A DNA stretch of 64,000 nucleotides from Paulownia fortunei (lineage: Eukaryota > Streptophyta > Magnoliopsida > Lamiales > Paulowniaceae), in NCBI GenBank assembly GCA_019321725.1, contig CM033106.1, forward strand, positions 20,954,965 to 21,018,964, read 5' to 3'. Positions 35,570 through 48,713 of the stretch are shown here, in pieces (position 1 is the first letter of the stretch; each line of letters begins with the position of its first letter). Both the position numbers and the translations under genes were made by a program. Below the pieces are notes generated by a model. That model saw nothing but the letters and a program-made list of their open reading frames with translations. It searched no databases and was not told the origin of the DNA.

Positions 35570-38500
35570 AAAAGAAGATGCATGAATGTGCATGATATAT
35601 TCACGTATTAGAAACTAGTTTCTATTTCCATTTTATTACCCTTGGATTGATACCAGTGAGGAGGAGCTTACGAATTATCACAAGCTGTTTGATGATGATC
35701 TGCAAGTACGATACTATTGATGGCATCAATGTCAAACGAGTTGTAGAGGCAACATACATGATATCTATGTTCACTTACAAGAGTTGTATGGTGAACATAC
35801 AAGGCAGATGAGATATCAGATCTCGAAAGAACTTTTCAGGACCCGTATGATGGATGGCTCTTTAGTCCATGATCATATATTGAAGATGATAGGCTTGATT
35901 GAAAGGCTCGAGTCACTTGGAGTCATTATGGATAATGAGCTCTATTTGGATCTTATCATGCAGTCTTTACCTCCATCTTTTGACACATTCGTTGTCAACT
36001 TCAATATGCATAAAATGGAAACTAGCCTTATTGAGCTGGTTAATATGTTGAAGACGACTGAATCCACTATAAAGAAAGACAAATCGATCATACTTATTGG
36101 ATCCTCATCCAACTCAAAGGCTACAAATCCTAAGAGAAAGAAAGGAAAAGAAAAGGGTTTCTCAAAATCCAAAGGCATGAAGCCAACGAGTGGCGTTTCC
36201 AAGAGTTCCAACAAGACCAATGACAAGTGCCACTATTGTAGCAAACATAGGCATTGGAAGAGAAACTGCAAGGAGTATCTTGCGAGCTTGAAGAGTTTAG
36301 GTATTTATTTTGTTGAAGTTAACTTATTGGTTAACGGTGCTTTTCAGGTATTGGATACCGGTTGTGGGTTTCATCTTTGTAATGATTTGGAGGTGATGGC
36401 AAGAAGTAGAAAGTTAAGTAGAGGAGAGATAGTCTTGCAGCTGGGGAATGAAGCAAAGGTTACTGTATTAGCCATATGAAGTGTCACCTTAGCTTTAGGA
36501 AATAGAGTAGTTTTAGTTTTAAACAAGTATTTTTATGTTCCAGAGATAGTTAAGAATATTATCTCCATTCCTGTTTTGGATGAAGAAGGTTTTATTTTTT
36601 CAATAAAATATAAAAGTTGTTCCATTTTTAAAGATTCAATTTTGTTTACCTCTGGCATATTGATGAATGGTTTATATTATATTAATCCCCATAACTCATT
36701 TTTCCATGTTCAATAAAATAAAAGAAAAATAGATGATCACAGTTCCTAACTCTTATAACATGCTAGATTAGGTTATATCTCTAAGAAAAGAATTCATAAG
36801 TTGGGCCAATTGGTCAATGTTTCGAAAGAGTAAGGAATGCTAATATGTGAGTCATGTCTCAAAGGGAAAATAACCAAATCATAATTTGTTGGACAAATGG
36901 AGTGAGCTAAAAATCTATTGGATTTGATTAATTTAGATGTATGTGGGCTACTAAGTGTTAGTGCTTGTGGAAACTATCATTACTATTTAACTTTTACCGA
37001 TGATTATTCTAGGTATGGTTATATCTATCTTATGAGGTACAAATCTGAAACTTTTAAAAAGTTTAAAAAATTCAGATGTGAGGTGGAGAAACAAACTGGA
37101 CTAAGTATCAAGGTTTTTTAATTAGATCGAGAAGGTAAATACTTCAGTATAGAGTTTTTTTATTATCTAAAAGAGAATGGGATTCTCTCTCAGTGGACCC
37201 CTTCTACAACTTTTGAACTCAACAGAGTTGTGGAGTGTAAAAATCGAACCTTGCTGGATATGGTTCGATCGATGATGAGTTTCACTAGACTTTATCTTTT
37301 ATTCTGTGGCTATGCTATAGAAACGGCGACATATCTATTAAATAGAGTGCTATCAAAGTCGGTGCCCAAAATATCATATGAGATGTGGTATGAGAAATCA
37401 CCTTTTTACAAATACCGTAAGGTATGGGGGTGTGCTGCTTACGTAAAACAACAATTGGGAGATAAATTAGATATAAGATCCAATTTATGTAGATTCATGG
37501 GGTATCTAAAGGAATCTATTGAATACTATTTCTACGACACCTCGAAACAAATGGTGTTTATTTTGGAATGCCAACTTTTTGGAAGAGAAGTTTCTATTAG
37601 ATAGAAATTAGCGAAATCATAGAACTTGAAGAAATTTAATAACCACAAAGCCTCCCTATAAATGCAGTAACGGGCCAACCAGTTAAGGCTGGGCCTTCGA
37701 ATACACATTCTTCTAGGAGATTTTATAGGATCTTAAATCCACCTGAGAGGTATGGTTTTTTTGTTAGAGAACAATGAGGAGAATCTTCTCTTGGACGATG
37801 ATCCAAGGACTTATGGAGAGGTGATGTCGGACATCGACTTAAAAAGATGGGAATAAGCTATGCAATCCGATATAGACTCCATGTAGAGTATGGACATTGG
37901 TGGACCTACCGTAAGGAATAGTTCTTATTAGCTGTAAATGGGTCTACAAGTGGAAGCTTGGAGTAAATATAGAGGTAACAACCTACAAAGCACGACTGGT
38001 TGCAAAAAGGTTATACTCAGAAGTAAATAATTGATTATGAGGAATTTTTTTCACCAATAGCGATGCTTAAATCCATTCAGATATTGCTAGCCATATTAGT
38101 GTATTATGACTAGGAGACATGGCAGATAGATGTGAAGACCACTCTCCTTAATGAAAATATTAAGGAAGAAATCTATATGAGGCAGCCAGATGACTTCATA
38201 TCCAAAGGGAGTGAATAAAATATTTGCAAACTCGAGATCCATTTATGGACTCAAGCAGGCTTCTCGAAGCTGGAACATCCTATTTGACGAGGCAATCAAA
38301 TTGTTTGATTTCCACAAAAAACCTGGATAAAACCTGTGTTTATAAGAAGGTTAATGGGAGCACAGTGACATTTATTGTGTTATATATTGATGACATCCTA
38401 CTCATTAGGAATGATGTAGTCAACTAAAACTTGATTGTCTAATCAGTTCTCCATGAAGGATTTGGGAGAAGCATCCTTTATTCTTGGAATAAAGATCAAT

Positions 38501-39371
38501 AGAGATAGGCCAAAAAGGATAATCGGACTATCCCAATCCATGTACATAGACAAAATTCTAAAGAGGTTTAGCATGGAGGAATCCAAGCGATGATTCTTGC
38601 CAATGAGTCATGACATTTCTCTTTCAAGGGCAATGTCTCCTAAGACTCATGAGGAGAGGGAAATAATGACTCGCGTACCTTATGCTTCCACCATAGGAAG
38701 CATAATGTATGGTATGCTATGTACAATGCCTGATGTTGCATATGCTTTAAGTGTTACGAGTAGATATCAATCCAATCTAGGTGAGGAACACTGGAAAACT
38801 ATAAAAATAATCCTGAAGTACTCGAGAAGGACTAAGGATATCTTTTTAATACATGGCTCTAGAGAACTAAAACTAGAAGGCTATACAGATTCTAGTTTTC
38901 AGTCCAACATAGATGACTCAAAATCAATGTCTGGATATGTATTCACCTTAAATGGTGGTATGATTAGTTGGAAGAGTTCTAAGTAGGAGACGACTGTGGA
39001 TTCTACCACCAAAGCTAAATATATTATTGCATGTGATACGGCAGAAGAAGCTGCTTAGATAAAAAATTTCATCCAGGAGTTGGGTGTGATTCCATCCGTT
39101 GTTAATCCTATATTGATATACTGTGATAACAATGGAGCTATTGCAGAATCAAAAGAGCCAAGATCTCATCAAAGATCCAAACACATCATGAGGAGATACC
39201 ATTCGATCAGAGAAATCATTAGTAGAGGCGACACTATAGTGGGTAGAGTCGTTTCGACAGAAAATATAGCTGACCCACTAACTAAACTTCTAGCGCAGAA
39301 GGTATTCAACGAACATCTTAAGAATATGGGCCTAGAGTATATAGGCAATTAGCGCTAGGGAAAGTTGGAGA
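35570..39371 (+). pseudogene. Ty1-copia gag-pol remnant, 5'-truncated, multiple stops
   Basis: Order is gag, protease, integrase, RT, RNase H. A long open piece (35784-36479) holds the gag C-terminal half with a CCHC knuckle at 36228-36269 (CHYCSKHRHWKRNC) and runs into protease with the DTGC active-site motif at 36354. Integrase follows at 36918-37604 (LTFTDDYSRYGYIYLM, then LLNRVLSKSVPK). RT at ~37860-38427 is broken by frameshifts but keeps YIDDILLI. RNase H at 38597-39352 has TDSSFQSN, CDNNGAIAESKEPRSHQRSK and NIADPLTK. Stops such as SSK*ETT (38984) and EAA*IKN (39055) replace Gln and Trp codons. It is the same family as the element at 4.2-8.3 kb. Confidence 0.9.
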
Positions 39372-40440
39372 TGTTAGAGTAGTGCTTGACGTGCCAATTA
39401 GATTGTACATCCTTTATACTCTTATATTTGTTAAAAAAATAATTTATTTCAAATTATATTAATAAAAAAGTAAATTTATTTATCTTTAATTACTTCTTAT
39501 AATTAGATAAAGTCCCTAAATCAAACTTAGCTATGTGGCATGGTTACCTATTTGTTGGTGATCAAGGAATATACCTATATAACTTTGGTCTTAAATTAGT
39601 TCTGAGTCAAGGGCATTTTTGAGAAGGGATATCGAATAGCCCAATAGACTCGTGCATATGATGCATGCTCGTATGAGGAGGATATCTCGCTCTATGGATA
39701 TTAGCATAGTGATGCTAGTACATGTATGCGGGTGTTTGTTAGGGAACAAGTACACTTAATAGGTCTACTGGAATTTCTTAATTGGAAACTTATTTTTTAA
39801 AATAAGAAATTCTATGTAACGATAGTGCACGATTAGTTTTTTGACTTGAGACACCATGGTAGCCATATACATGTCGTGTTTTATTTTTGATGTATCTTCT
39901 GATTGTCAGACAATCATAAAGAGGATACATTGAATGTTACATTAATATGTATGGATGTTAATGAGTGATCAATAAAGGATCCATCACTTGTCTGGTAGAA
40001 TAAGTGAATTTTCTATATTTTTATAGTTCATGATTCAAAAGTCCTTGTCTAAGGCATGATGATGTTAGACGGGGGCTTTCTAACTATTCGTCATTAATCA
40101 TTGAAACTTGAAATAGAATTATAGTTATTGAGCAATTAGGGTTTCAACTATTGATTCATGCCCTAGACTCAATCGGGAGATTAATTGATGGAAAGATCTT
40201 ACGTGTATGATACTCGTAATTAAAATAGGTTCACTTTCTATTTCACCTGAGTGTAGGAGTCATAATACACTTGCTAGGTATTGACTTGTGATGTTCTTGA
40301 AATTAAGGAGTTAATTTCAAGTAGACTAATTAAATGGATTAATTAATCAAAATAATAATTATTATTCATAAATTGCTAATGTTACAAGTCCACTGCTAGT
40401 TTAGTTGTGAACCTAAAGGGTCATACACAATTTAAGATGA
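39372..40440 (+). mobile_element. 3' LTR, truncated, of the preceding copia element
   Basis: Starts TGTTAGAG at 39372, after the purine-rich tract GCTAGGGAAAGTTGGAGA. It is homologous over its whole visible length to the first half of the LTR at 4170-6253 (minus). Homology is lost at about 40440, where Ty3-gypsy pol begins, so the distal half is missing. Confidence 0.8.
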
Positions 40441-40444
40441 AATA

Positions 40445-42985
40445 TTTCTAATTTAAAAATTGATCTAAGTTCTTGGGTAAGTCCGGTTTAAGAAGTTCTA
40501 AAAAAGGGTGGCATGACCGTAATTCAAAATGATAACAATGAATTGATATCAACAAGAACGGTCATAGGTTTGCGAGTATGTATTGATTATAGAAAACTCA
40601 ACAAACCTACTCATAAATACCATTTTTACCTTCTATTTATTGATCAAATGTTAAACAAACTTGCACAGTATCAATACTATTATTTTCTTGATGGTTATTC
40701 GGGGTACAATCAAATTGTCATAGCACCCGAAAATTAAGAGAAAACAACATTCACATGCCCTTATGGTACTTTTGCTTTTCGAAGAATGCCATTTGGATTA
40801 TGTAATGCCCTAACCACATTTCAAAGATATATGATGACAATTTTTCATGATAATGGAAATTTTTATAGATGATTTTTTAGTTTTTGGTTCCTCATTTGAT
40901 ATATATCTACATAATCTTTCTCTTATTTTGCAGAGATGTGAGGAGACTAACCTTGTTTTAAATTGAAAAAAGTGCATTTTATGGTAAAAGAAGGTATTGT
41001 GTTGGGTCACCGAATGTCCTCCAAAAGACTTGAGATAGATCGAACAAAAATTATTGCTATTAAAAAACTTCCACCACCAATCAATGTGAAAGTCATTTAT
41101 AGTTTTTTAGGACATGCTGGGTTTTATAGAAAATTCATTAAATATTTTTCAAAAATTATAAAACTTTTGTGCAACATCTTGGAAAAAGATAAGTTATTTG
41201 ACTTTAATGTTGATTGCTTATAGGCTTTTGATCACATAAAAAATGCTCTCATTTCAGCTCCTACTATGATGGTTTCGGATTGGACCTAACTATTTGAACT
41301 TATGTGTGATGCTAGTAATTATGCGATTGGAGCAGTGTTCGGTAAAAAAAAAAAGATAAAATTTTTAAGGCCATTTACTATGCAAGCCGAACACTTGATG
41401 ATACTCAACAAAATTACACCACAATTGAAAAAGAATTGTTAGCCTTTGTTTTTGCATTTGATAAATTTTGTGCTTATCTTGTAGGTAATACGGTCATAGT
41501 GTATACTGATCATGCTGCTATTAGGTTCCTTTTTGTTAAAAAAGATGCAAAACTAATGCTAATATGGTGGATACTTCTTTTTCAAGAATTTGATCTTGAA
41601 ATCAAAGATAAGAAATGAAGTGAAAATGTGGTGGCGGATCACTTATCGAGGTTGGAGCAAAAAAATAAGAAATTTGAAGGGCCAATTAAAGAATTTTTCC
41701 CAAATGAGTTTATTTTAGTAATCAAGGATAATTTACCTTGGTATGTAGATTTTGTAAATTATCTTACAGGTGGATTATTGCCTCCATACCTCTCATATCT
41801 TCAAAAGAAAAAAAATTCTTACATGATGTGAAATCATATCTATGGGATAATCCTTGCTCTTCAAAAGGTGTTCAGATTATGTGATTCGAAGATGCATTCC
41901 AATTGGGGAAACAAATGAAATTCTAAAGCATTGTCATTCATCCCCATGTGGTGGTCATTTTGGACCTACAAGGACAACTTCTAAGGTATTCCAATCTAAT
42001 TTTTATTGGACAACTTTGTTTAAGGATTGTTATTCTTTTGTGCAGACATGTGCTCGGTGTTAAAGGGCTGAAATAATTACTAGATGCCATGAGCTTCCTT
42101 TGACTAACATGATGAAAGTTGAACTATTTGATGCTTGGGGGATTGACTTTATGGGACTATTTGCTGTGGATTATGTCTCTAAGTGGATAGAAACAATTGC
42201 CACATCTACTGATGATGCCAAGGTAGTGCTTAAATTTTTGCACAAATACATTTTCACTCGTTTTGGCACACTTAGAGCAATTATAAATGATGAAGGTTCT
42301 CATTTTTGCAATAAAATATTTAATAACCTTTTGGCTAAGTATGGTGTATGACACAAGGTAGCTTTTGGATACCATCTTCAATCAAATGGACAAGCTAAAA
42401 TCTTAAATTGGGAAATGAAGTAAATCCTTGAGAAAACGGTAAGCATTAATCGAAAGGATTGGACACATAAGCTTGATGATGTATTGTGGACATACCGCAC
42501 AATATATAAAACTCCTCTAGGTATGTCTCCTTATCGATTAGTTTATGAAAAAGCTTGTCACCTGCCATTCGAGCTAAAATATAGAGCATATTAGGCTACA
42601 CAACAATTAAATTTTGATACAAAGGCATTGGAGCAAAAAGCTTGTTGCAACTCAATGAAATTGAGGAATTTAGGCTTGATGCCTATGAAAATGCTAAAAT
42701 CTATAAAGAAAAAACAAAACAATGGCATGATAAAATGATCTTGAGAAAGAAATTTCAATCCAGACAACTTGCGTTGCTTTTTAATTCTAGATTAAGACTT
42801 TTTCTGGAAAAATTAAAATCTAGATGGTCCAATCCCTTCACTGTCAACAAGACATCTCCATTTGGGGTGGTTGAGCTCAAAGGTAAGGATGACACATTAT
42901 TTCATGTTAATGGTCAAAGGTTGAAACATTATTACATAAATGAAATTTGGAAGATGTCTAATCTTCCACTTGGGAAAACAACATA
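40445..42985 (+). pseudogene. Ty3-gypsy (Athila-like) pol remnant: RT, RNase H, integrase
   Basis: The fragment starts inside RT. Recognisable blocks are KKGGMTVIQNDNNELI (40500-), RVCIDYRKLNK, YYFLDGYSGYNQIVIAPEN* (the stop replaces Gln), TFTCPYGTFAFRRMPFGLCN, GIVLGHRMSSKRLEIDRTKI, FLGHAGFYRKFIKYFSKI, RNase H around 41280-41620 ([25 protein letters not shown]), the integrase zinc-binding region near 41930-42060 (CHSSPCGGHFGP, CARC), the catalytic region (WGIDFMG, VDYVSKWIE, INDEGSHFCN) and the C-terminal end (FHVNGQRLKHYY). Many stops and frameshifts are present. The gag, protease and 5' LTR are absent. Confidence 0.9.
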
Positions 42986-44550
42986 AGGTATTTAGTTTCA
43001 GTCTAGCTAAATACTTTAAACAAAATGCTTCTTGGGAGGCAATCCAAGCTCTATTTTTTTATTTTCGTGTGTGTTGTTTTAATTCTTGTTATTCATGTGT
43101 CGTTTTATATCATGATGATGTTCCTTGATATTTTACTCATTTTTACAGGCTAAACGTTGAAAATACAAAAAAAAAAAAAAACCCAACAACAACAAGGTTT
43201 TAATTCTAAAAGAACACCACCCATTTTTAGGAAAGTTCTCTAATTTTATAATTTTCTCAATCATTGAGGACAATGCTTATATTAAGTTTGGGGTGGGGAG
43301 GGTTTAGGATAATTACTTGTTGTTTGAGACGTTTAATACTTGTTTGTAGCTTGTTTTGGTTCATTGACTTATTTAGATTACTGATTGTCAAGTTTAGTGA
43401 TGAACAATATGCCTTTTTTTTTAAAGGTGGATATTAGAATATGTATGTTTGTTTATATGTCTAAACATAAAAAATTAATTTTATTTACTTTATGAGGTCT
43501 TGTGAATCTTGATGACTAAGTAATTTGTTGAGTTATATTTAATTATTTAGAGATAATTTATAAGGTCTAATTATTTCCTAAATGATCCCACCAACCTCTA
43601 AAAGTTGCTTGATCACTAGTCGAGGCGAAATCCTAGGTGGCATAGTATTAAGGAGATGATTTATGCCATTTTTGGACCATTTGAACCTTTTAAGACAACC
43701 TATACTTGAATTGTTCCCTAGTGTCCCCTCTTGAGCCAATTGAAATAATTCTTTGGAAACCTTATACATATTATTGAGCTTTATGAAAAAAAAATCCAAT
43801 ATTCTACCATTTTTCATCTCTTTTACAATCATTCTTGAATGAATTGTTGTATTTAAAAAAAGAGAGAAAAAAAAAGTAAAAACAAAAGGAAGAAAAGATT
43901 GAAAATAATGAAAATGAAGAGATTATGAATTGAGGTGTATGATTTAAACTAAGTAAAACAAATAGACCCCCATTGTAAACAACAAAAGAAATAAGTTTGG
44001 GGGTAGTCCAAGATCAAAAAGAAGAAAATGGAATGTTTAATAAAGAAAAATGAAGGGATTGATGAAGAAGTTAGTGCTCATTTATAAAGGTTCTAGTATG
44101 ATTGTGTAAAATGGATAATTTTTAGTTAACAACTTTTCATATATTCCCACCATTACCCAAGCCTCACAATACAAGTTTTGGAAGTCCATTTTGATCTTTG
44201 ATGCTATAATCTACCTATATTAGTGGAGACTAGTGTAAAAAAAAAGCCTATGGAGTTTGATAAGCACTTCAAAAGTGGATCAAATATGAGTAGTTGGCTT
44301 TATAAACCTATTCGGATGATAAATAAAACTTGATAAACTACTACTTGTACACTCACACATACAAGACTATGAAGTTAAGTGAAACCAATATGCATGTTAA
44401 CATGTAAACTTGACATATTTTTCTATTCTTTTGAGATGAGATGTTAGAAAAATCTTTCTCGACTTTGGTAACCTGTTTCAAAGAGGGGTTGTTATTGAGA
44501 ATATCATGTTTGATGCTTGAGGAAAAGTAAATCTTCAAGTTTGGGGTATT
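42986..44550 (+). other. Post-pol region of the Athila-like element with three polypurine-like tracts
   Basis: A phrase resembling one common just after pol in these elements (GCTTCTTGGGAGGCAATCCAAG, 43026-43047) marks the start. AAGTTTGGGG occurs three times (43284, 43993, 44537); the last directly precedes the LTR. No extra ORF of convincing length was recognised. Confidence 0.65.
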
Positions 44551-46125
44551 TGATATGTTGGTTTTATACCAACAATTTATATACCTTTTGATAAATATTT
44601 GATTTGTTTTTAAGTATTTTTGTTACTTTTTATACATTTAGTTTGAAATCTTGTAGGTAATGACAAAAGGAGAAGAAAATGGAAAGAAACCAAAAAACTT
44701 GGTTGAAATATTGAAGAATCTGTATTGTGCTACTATTGATGACAGTGTTTGTATTTCAATTATAAGTCTTTGCTCTAATATCATATTGACTTGATTCTTA
44801 ATCCATTAGAATTAAATAAATATATATACAACTTTTATGTTTACCACAAAATCCAGTTCCTATGATTTCAATGAGAAATATCGAGTTTAAGAGTCAACAC
44901 TGGACTGAAAATTTTTTGTATGACACATCTCGGTGTTTTAGGTATCACTCTCTCCACAAATGTCCTATTGTGATGATTCATGATGATATAGAAATTTAAG
45001 AGATAGGACTAAAAATCTTATGAAGACACCAAAGCTGGTTTGACCTAGAAAATGGTGAAAAATCAATTTCAAGAGGCTACACACATTGGAGAAATAGGTT
45101 TCGGACAGAATGTTTAGTGCCTAGCTATCCAGTTAGCATCTATGCATTGCCACATAGATAAAAAGGGCAAAATGGGTTTTTATCCCTCCTTAGAACTTCT
45201 TCCATCTGATTTTAAGGACCCTAAAGAGCCTCCAAAGGTATTTTTGGACGTGAGAAGTTCTTCTTGATAGTAGGAGTGTTGTTGGATAGAAGGGGGATAT
45301 TCTTGAAGACAAGGAAACCATTCTTGGAGACAAGGAGAGTTTGAGCCATTCCTTTCACTTCACAAATTAGTGAATAATTTCCATGTTCATTCTTTTGTAT
45401 TTCTTTAAGTTATATTCATAAATGATGAACTAAATTTTTCTTTCTAGAGGATGATGTAACCTTATTTGATCATATATTTTGAATTCCAAAAAATATTAGT
45501 TCAAGTTATTCATCTTGTTTGTGTTATCTTGCTTAGTATTGCATCTTGATTATTTGACCATTAATTGAGAGTATTTGATGTATGAGATTCGATACTCGAG
45601 AGAGAAAAAATTATACATAATCATAAAGATAACATAACTTAGGAATCATAGAGTTGATAAATTTATGAAACCTTTGAAATTTTGAAGAAAAATTCATTGA
45701 AATTTTGTAGAGTTTTATTCTTAAGTTTTTATAAAGATATTAAAATTCATATTAAAACTCTTAATCAATTCGACACTCAAGAGAAGGAATTGATGAGCTT
45801 AGGAATTAATAACTTATATGTGTTGTTGACTTGAATTGGTATATTTTGGAAGAAAAAACATAGATGATAATCAAGTGAATCATTCCTCTAGAATTTCTTG
45901 TTCATAATGTGTTGGTTGTATTACTTCCAAGAACTCATTCTTGCCTTATGTAATTTTTATATTCTACTTTGTTTAATCATAACTTGATTTTCTAAATAAA
46001 ATTAGGATTATTTAAACTACGATACTTGCTGCAATTTTTTATTACAATCCTTGTGAATACAATACTCAACTCACTGTTGTATTAAAACTTGACACTGTGC
46101 ACTTGCGGTTTATAAAACGTGAATA
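44551..46125 (+). mobile_element. Probable 3' LTR of the Athila-like element (right end approximate)
   Basis: Begins TGATATGTTGG right after the polypurine tract at 44537-44546. It ends in sequence of the type seen at the end of such LTRs (CAATCCTTGTGAATACAATACTC ... CACTTGCGGTTTATAAAACG). The exact 3' end and target-site duplication could not be fixed. Confidence 0.6.
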
Positions 46126-48713
46126 TTATTTATGCAGTTGACATTATTGATCCCAAGTCACAACAAATGTTTGAGTTCATTGACAATGCTAGAGTGGATG
46201 TTACTTTACAAAAACATCTCCTTATAGAGTTTTGAAAGAAAAAAAGTTGGATGTGCAAATATTGGCATATATGGAAAATGATGTAACGGGGCTGGATTTG
46301 TTGCCAAAAAAATTACGGTATGATGTCTCTTATGTTGAATTATGAATATCTAATGAGATGTTTCTACCTTCTATGGTGTACACCTATAATGGAGTTTAAA
46401 TCAATCCTGGACCATCATAAATATATCTACTTGGGTGAGAAAGAAATACCACTAGTCAGTATTGGTAAAGAACTCACTCAAGTACAAGCGAACAAACATA
46501 TTTGGGTGCTTCAAAATTGTAAGACAGTGATTGGATAGATGATGGTTTTGGTAGCATATATTGATGAGTGATGAATGAGGCAATGTCGGATTGAGGTATT
46601 AAACTAAGTGCTTGATGGAAGATAATCCAAAGAATGGAAAAGAATACTACGAGAGCTGATAATCACAAAGTTACTTTCTTTAACTCTCATTCTCTTTTCT
46701 TTTTATCCATTTATGTTTTTTACTTTTTTTTTCTATTTTATTTTGTCCTAATAAAAAATGTATGCTGACAATGTGGTAGATAGTATTTTTTTTTAAATTG
46801 TCATGCAAGAGTACATGGTAGTCAATTTTTGACAAAGAAAACTGCTGCAAAAATTTTGTAGTACCACTCTTTTAAAAAATACTTGCACATTCTGCTAAAG
46901 TTATAAAAATTATCAAAAATTAAGATCCTTCCCGGTCAAGTGGTGGATAATGGTGCTCTGTGGCTATTGAAGTCGGACTTATCAATTTTTCAAACAACTA
47001 ATACAAAAAAAAAAAAAAAACAAAACAAAACAAAAAACAAAGAAAATTAAAAAAAATACAAGTTCTTTAGGAGTGGTTTCTAAAAATTGAGAAGATAAAA
47101 TTTAGTTCATTAAGAATGGAATGAGTAAAGAGTCTCTAGATGATATTCAATAGAGTTTTAAGATGTATTATTGTGGATTCAGGCATCATGCAATTATTGA
47201 TTTAAGGAGTCACTTCTAGGATGAATATGAACGTTATAGTCTTGGGAATCTTTTCAGGTAATATCTTCTAGACTTTACTTTCCTATCTATTTTCGATATT
47301 AGGGATAATGTCTCAAGTAGGTTGGGGGAGGGGATAGTTGATATCATGTTTTGTGTATTTAATGTGTGTTTTTTTATTTTTTTAAAAATCAAGTATGTTT
47401 TCTTTTGGGTCCGTTGAAATCACAAAAAATGGTGGCAGAGTAAAGGGTAACTTTAACACTCTTGAAACATATCCCTATATTTTAACAAAAGTTTATGAAT
47501 TGTCAATTTTCGTAGATATTTTTCCAACTTCAATGATTAAAATAAGTACAAATAATGTGGTTTGATTGATGATGCGACTTGTTTTGGACTTTGAATTTTC
47601 GACATGTAGGGGTTGAGTGTTAGAACTTTTTCTTTTGGTCCATCGAGGTGAATGACTGATTGAACACCACTTGAAAAATGATTAAGGCATTAGACTTTTT
47701 AGCATCATTACTAAATCAGCTTATTCCCTATGTGATGTTCCAAGAGAACATCCCCTATAATTGCCACTTTGAGCCTTTCAATAAATAAGCATTTTTTTTG
47801 TGGTAACCATATCTTATTACCTAGCATAAATACACTATTATCCTACCCTTATTCTAAAAATAATTTGGAGCTTAAGAGACATTCCATTGATAATGTGAGC
47901 TTCCAAAAGAAATTTGGGTTGAAATAGAAGATAAGTGTGGGAGAGTTTCTCAATAAAAAAAAGTTGGAAAATGTTAAAAATATTATGAGTTGCAACTTAA
48001 AATGGGATGTTGCAAAATTAATAAGAATGATGAAGATGGATTCAATTCAATAACAATAGGTACCGATGTTGAAATTCATGGAGTATGAGAATTCTTTTTT
48101 GATAAACTCTATTTCTCTAATCCTATAAAGTTTTTAGAACCTTTGTTGCATTCTATGTTTTTATTTTTTAGCCACATTACTCCCTTTGGCCTCATTACAA
48201 CATTTGTTGAAAATCTTTTGATTTCGTATGGTGCCTTCGATGTAGTAAAATTTATACCAAAAGAAGAACCTATGATGTTTAACTCTTCCATTAGAGATTG
48301 AGTGATGATTTTTGTAATGTTCTATAGGATTTCACTTGTTTGAATCATGCATGATTTCGTCACTGTTAACATTAACTATTCACACACACACACACACACT
48401 TGAGTATGCTTATTGTGGAAATATATTAACTTTTGAATGACTAAAGGTTAGATTCAACACTTAGTTTGATTTCATTTCCATATTATTTTGTTGCTTCTTG
48501 AGAATAAAGGTTGGAAGTTAATAATCATGGGTGTTTGTGGGTGTCACTATTGAAAATCGTGACGTGACTATAATTCATCCTCTATGGGCCACCTAAGGGT
48601 TTAAAGACTTGTTGCATATGCTAAATGCAATCGTGATTTCATATGAAAGTGAATTAATTTAGGTTTGTTTTAGGCTTACTCGAGGATGAGCAAGGGTTAA
48701 GTGTAGGGGATTT
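46126..48713 (+). pseudogene. Second, heavily degenerate Ty3-gypsy internal region
   Basis: The protease-RT linker of an Athila-like pol is recognisable at about 46330-46540 (FKSILDHHKYIYLGEKEIPL, QANKHIWVLQNCKTVIG). Near 46815 a piece like the integrase N-terminal region appears (GSQFLTKKTAAKIL). RT and most of integrase are missing. The rest is AT-rich post-pol sequence with a G-rich tract at 47320-47336 and a final purine tract (GTTAAGTGTAGGGGA, 48696-48710) before the LTR at 48714. A (CA)9 microsatellite lies at 48382-48399. Confidence 0.7.

Noticed and set aside
42157..42381. 74-aa minus-strand frame
   Set aside because: Antisense shadow of the gypsy integrase region read on the plus strand.
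48382..48399. (CA)9 run considered as a possible regulatory or Z-DNA site
   Set aside because: An ordinary dinucleotide microsatellite in degenerate retroelement sequence, with no gene nearby.
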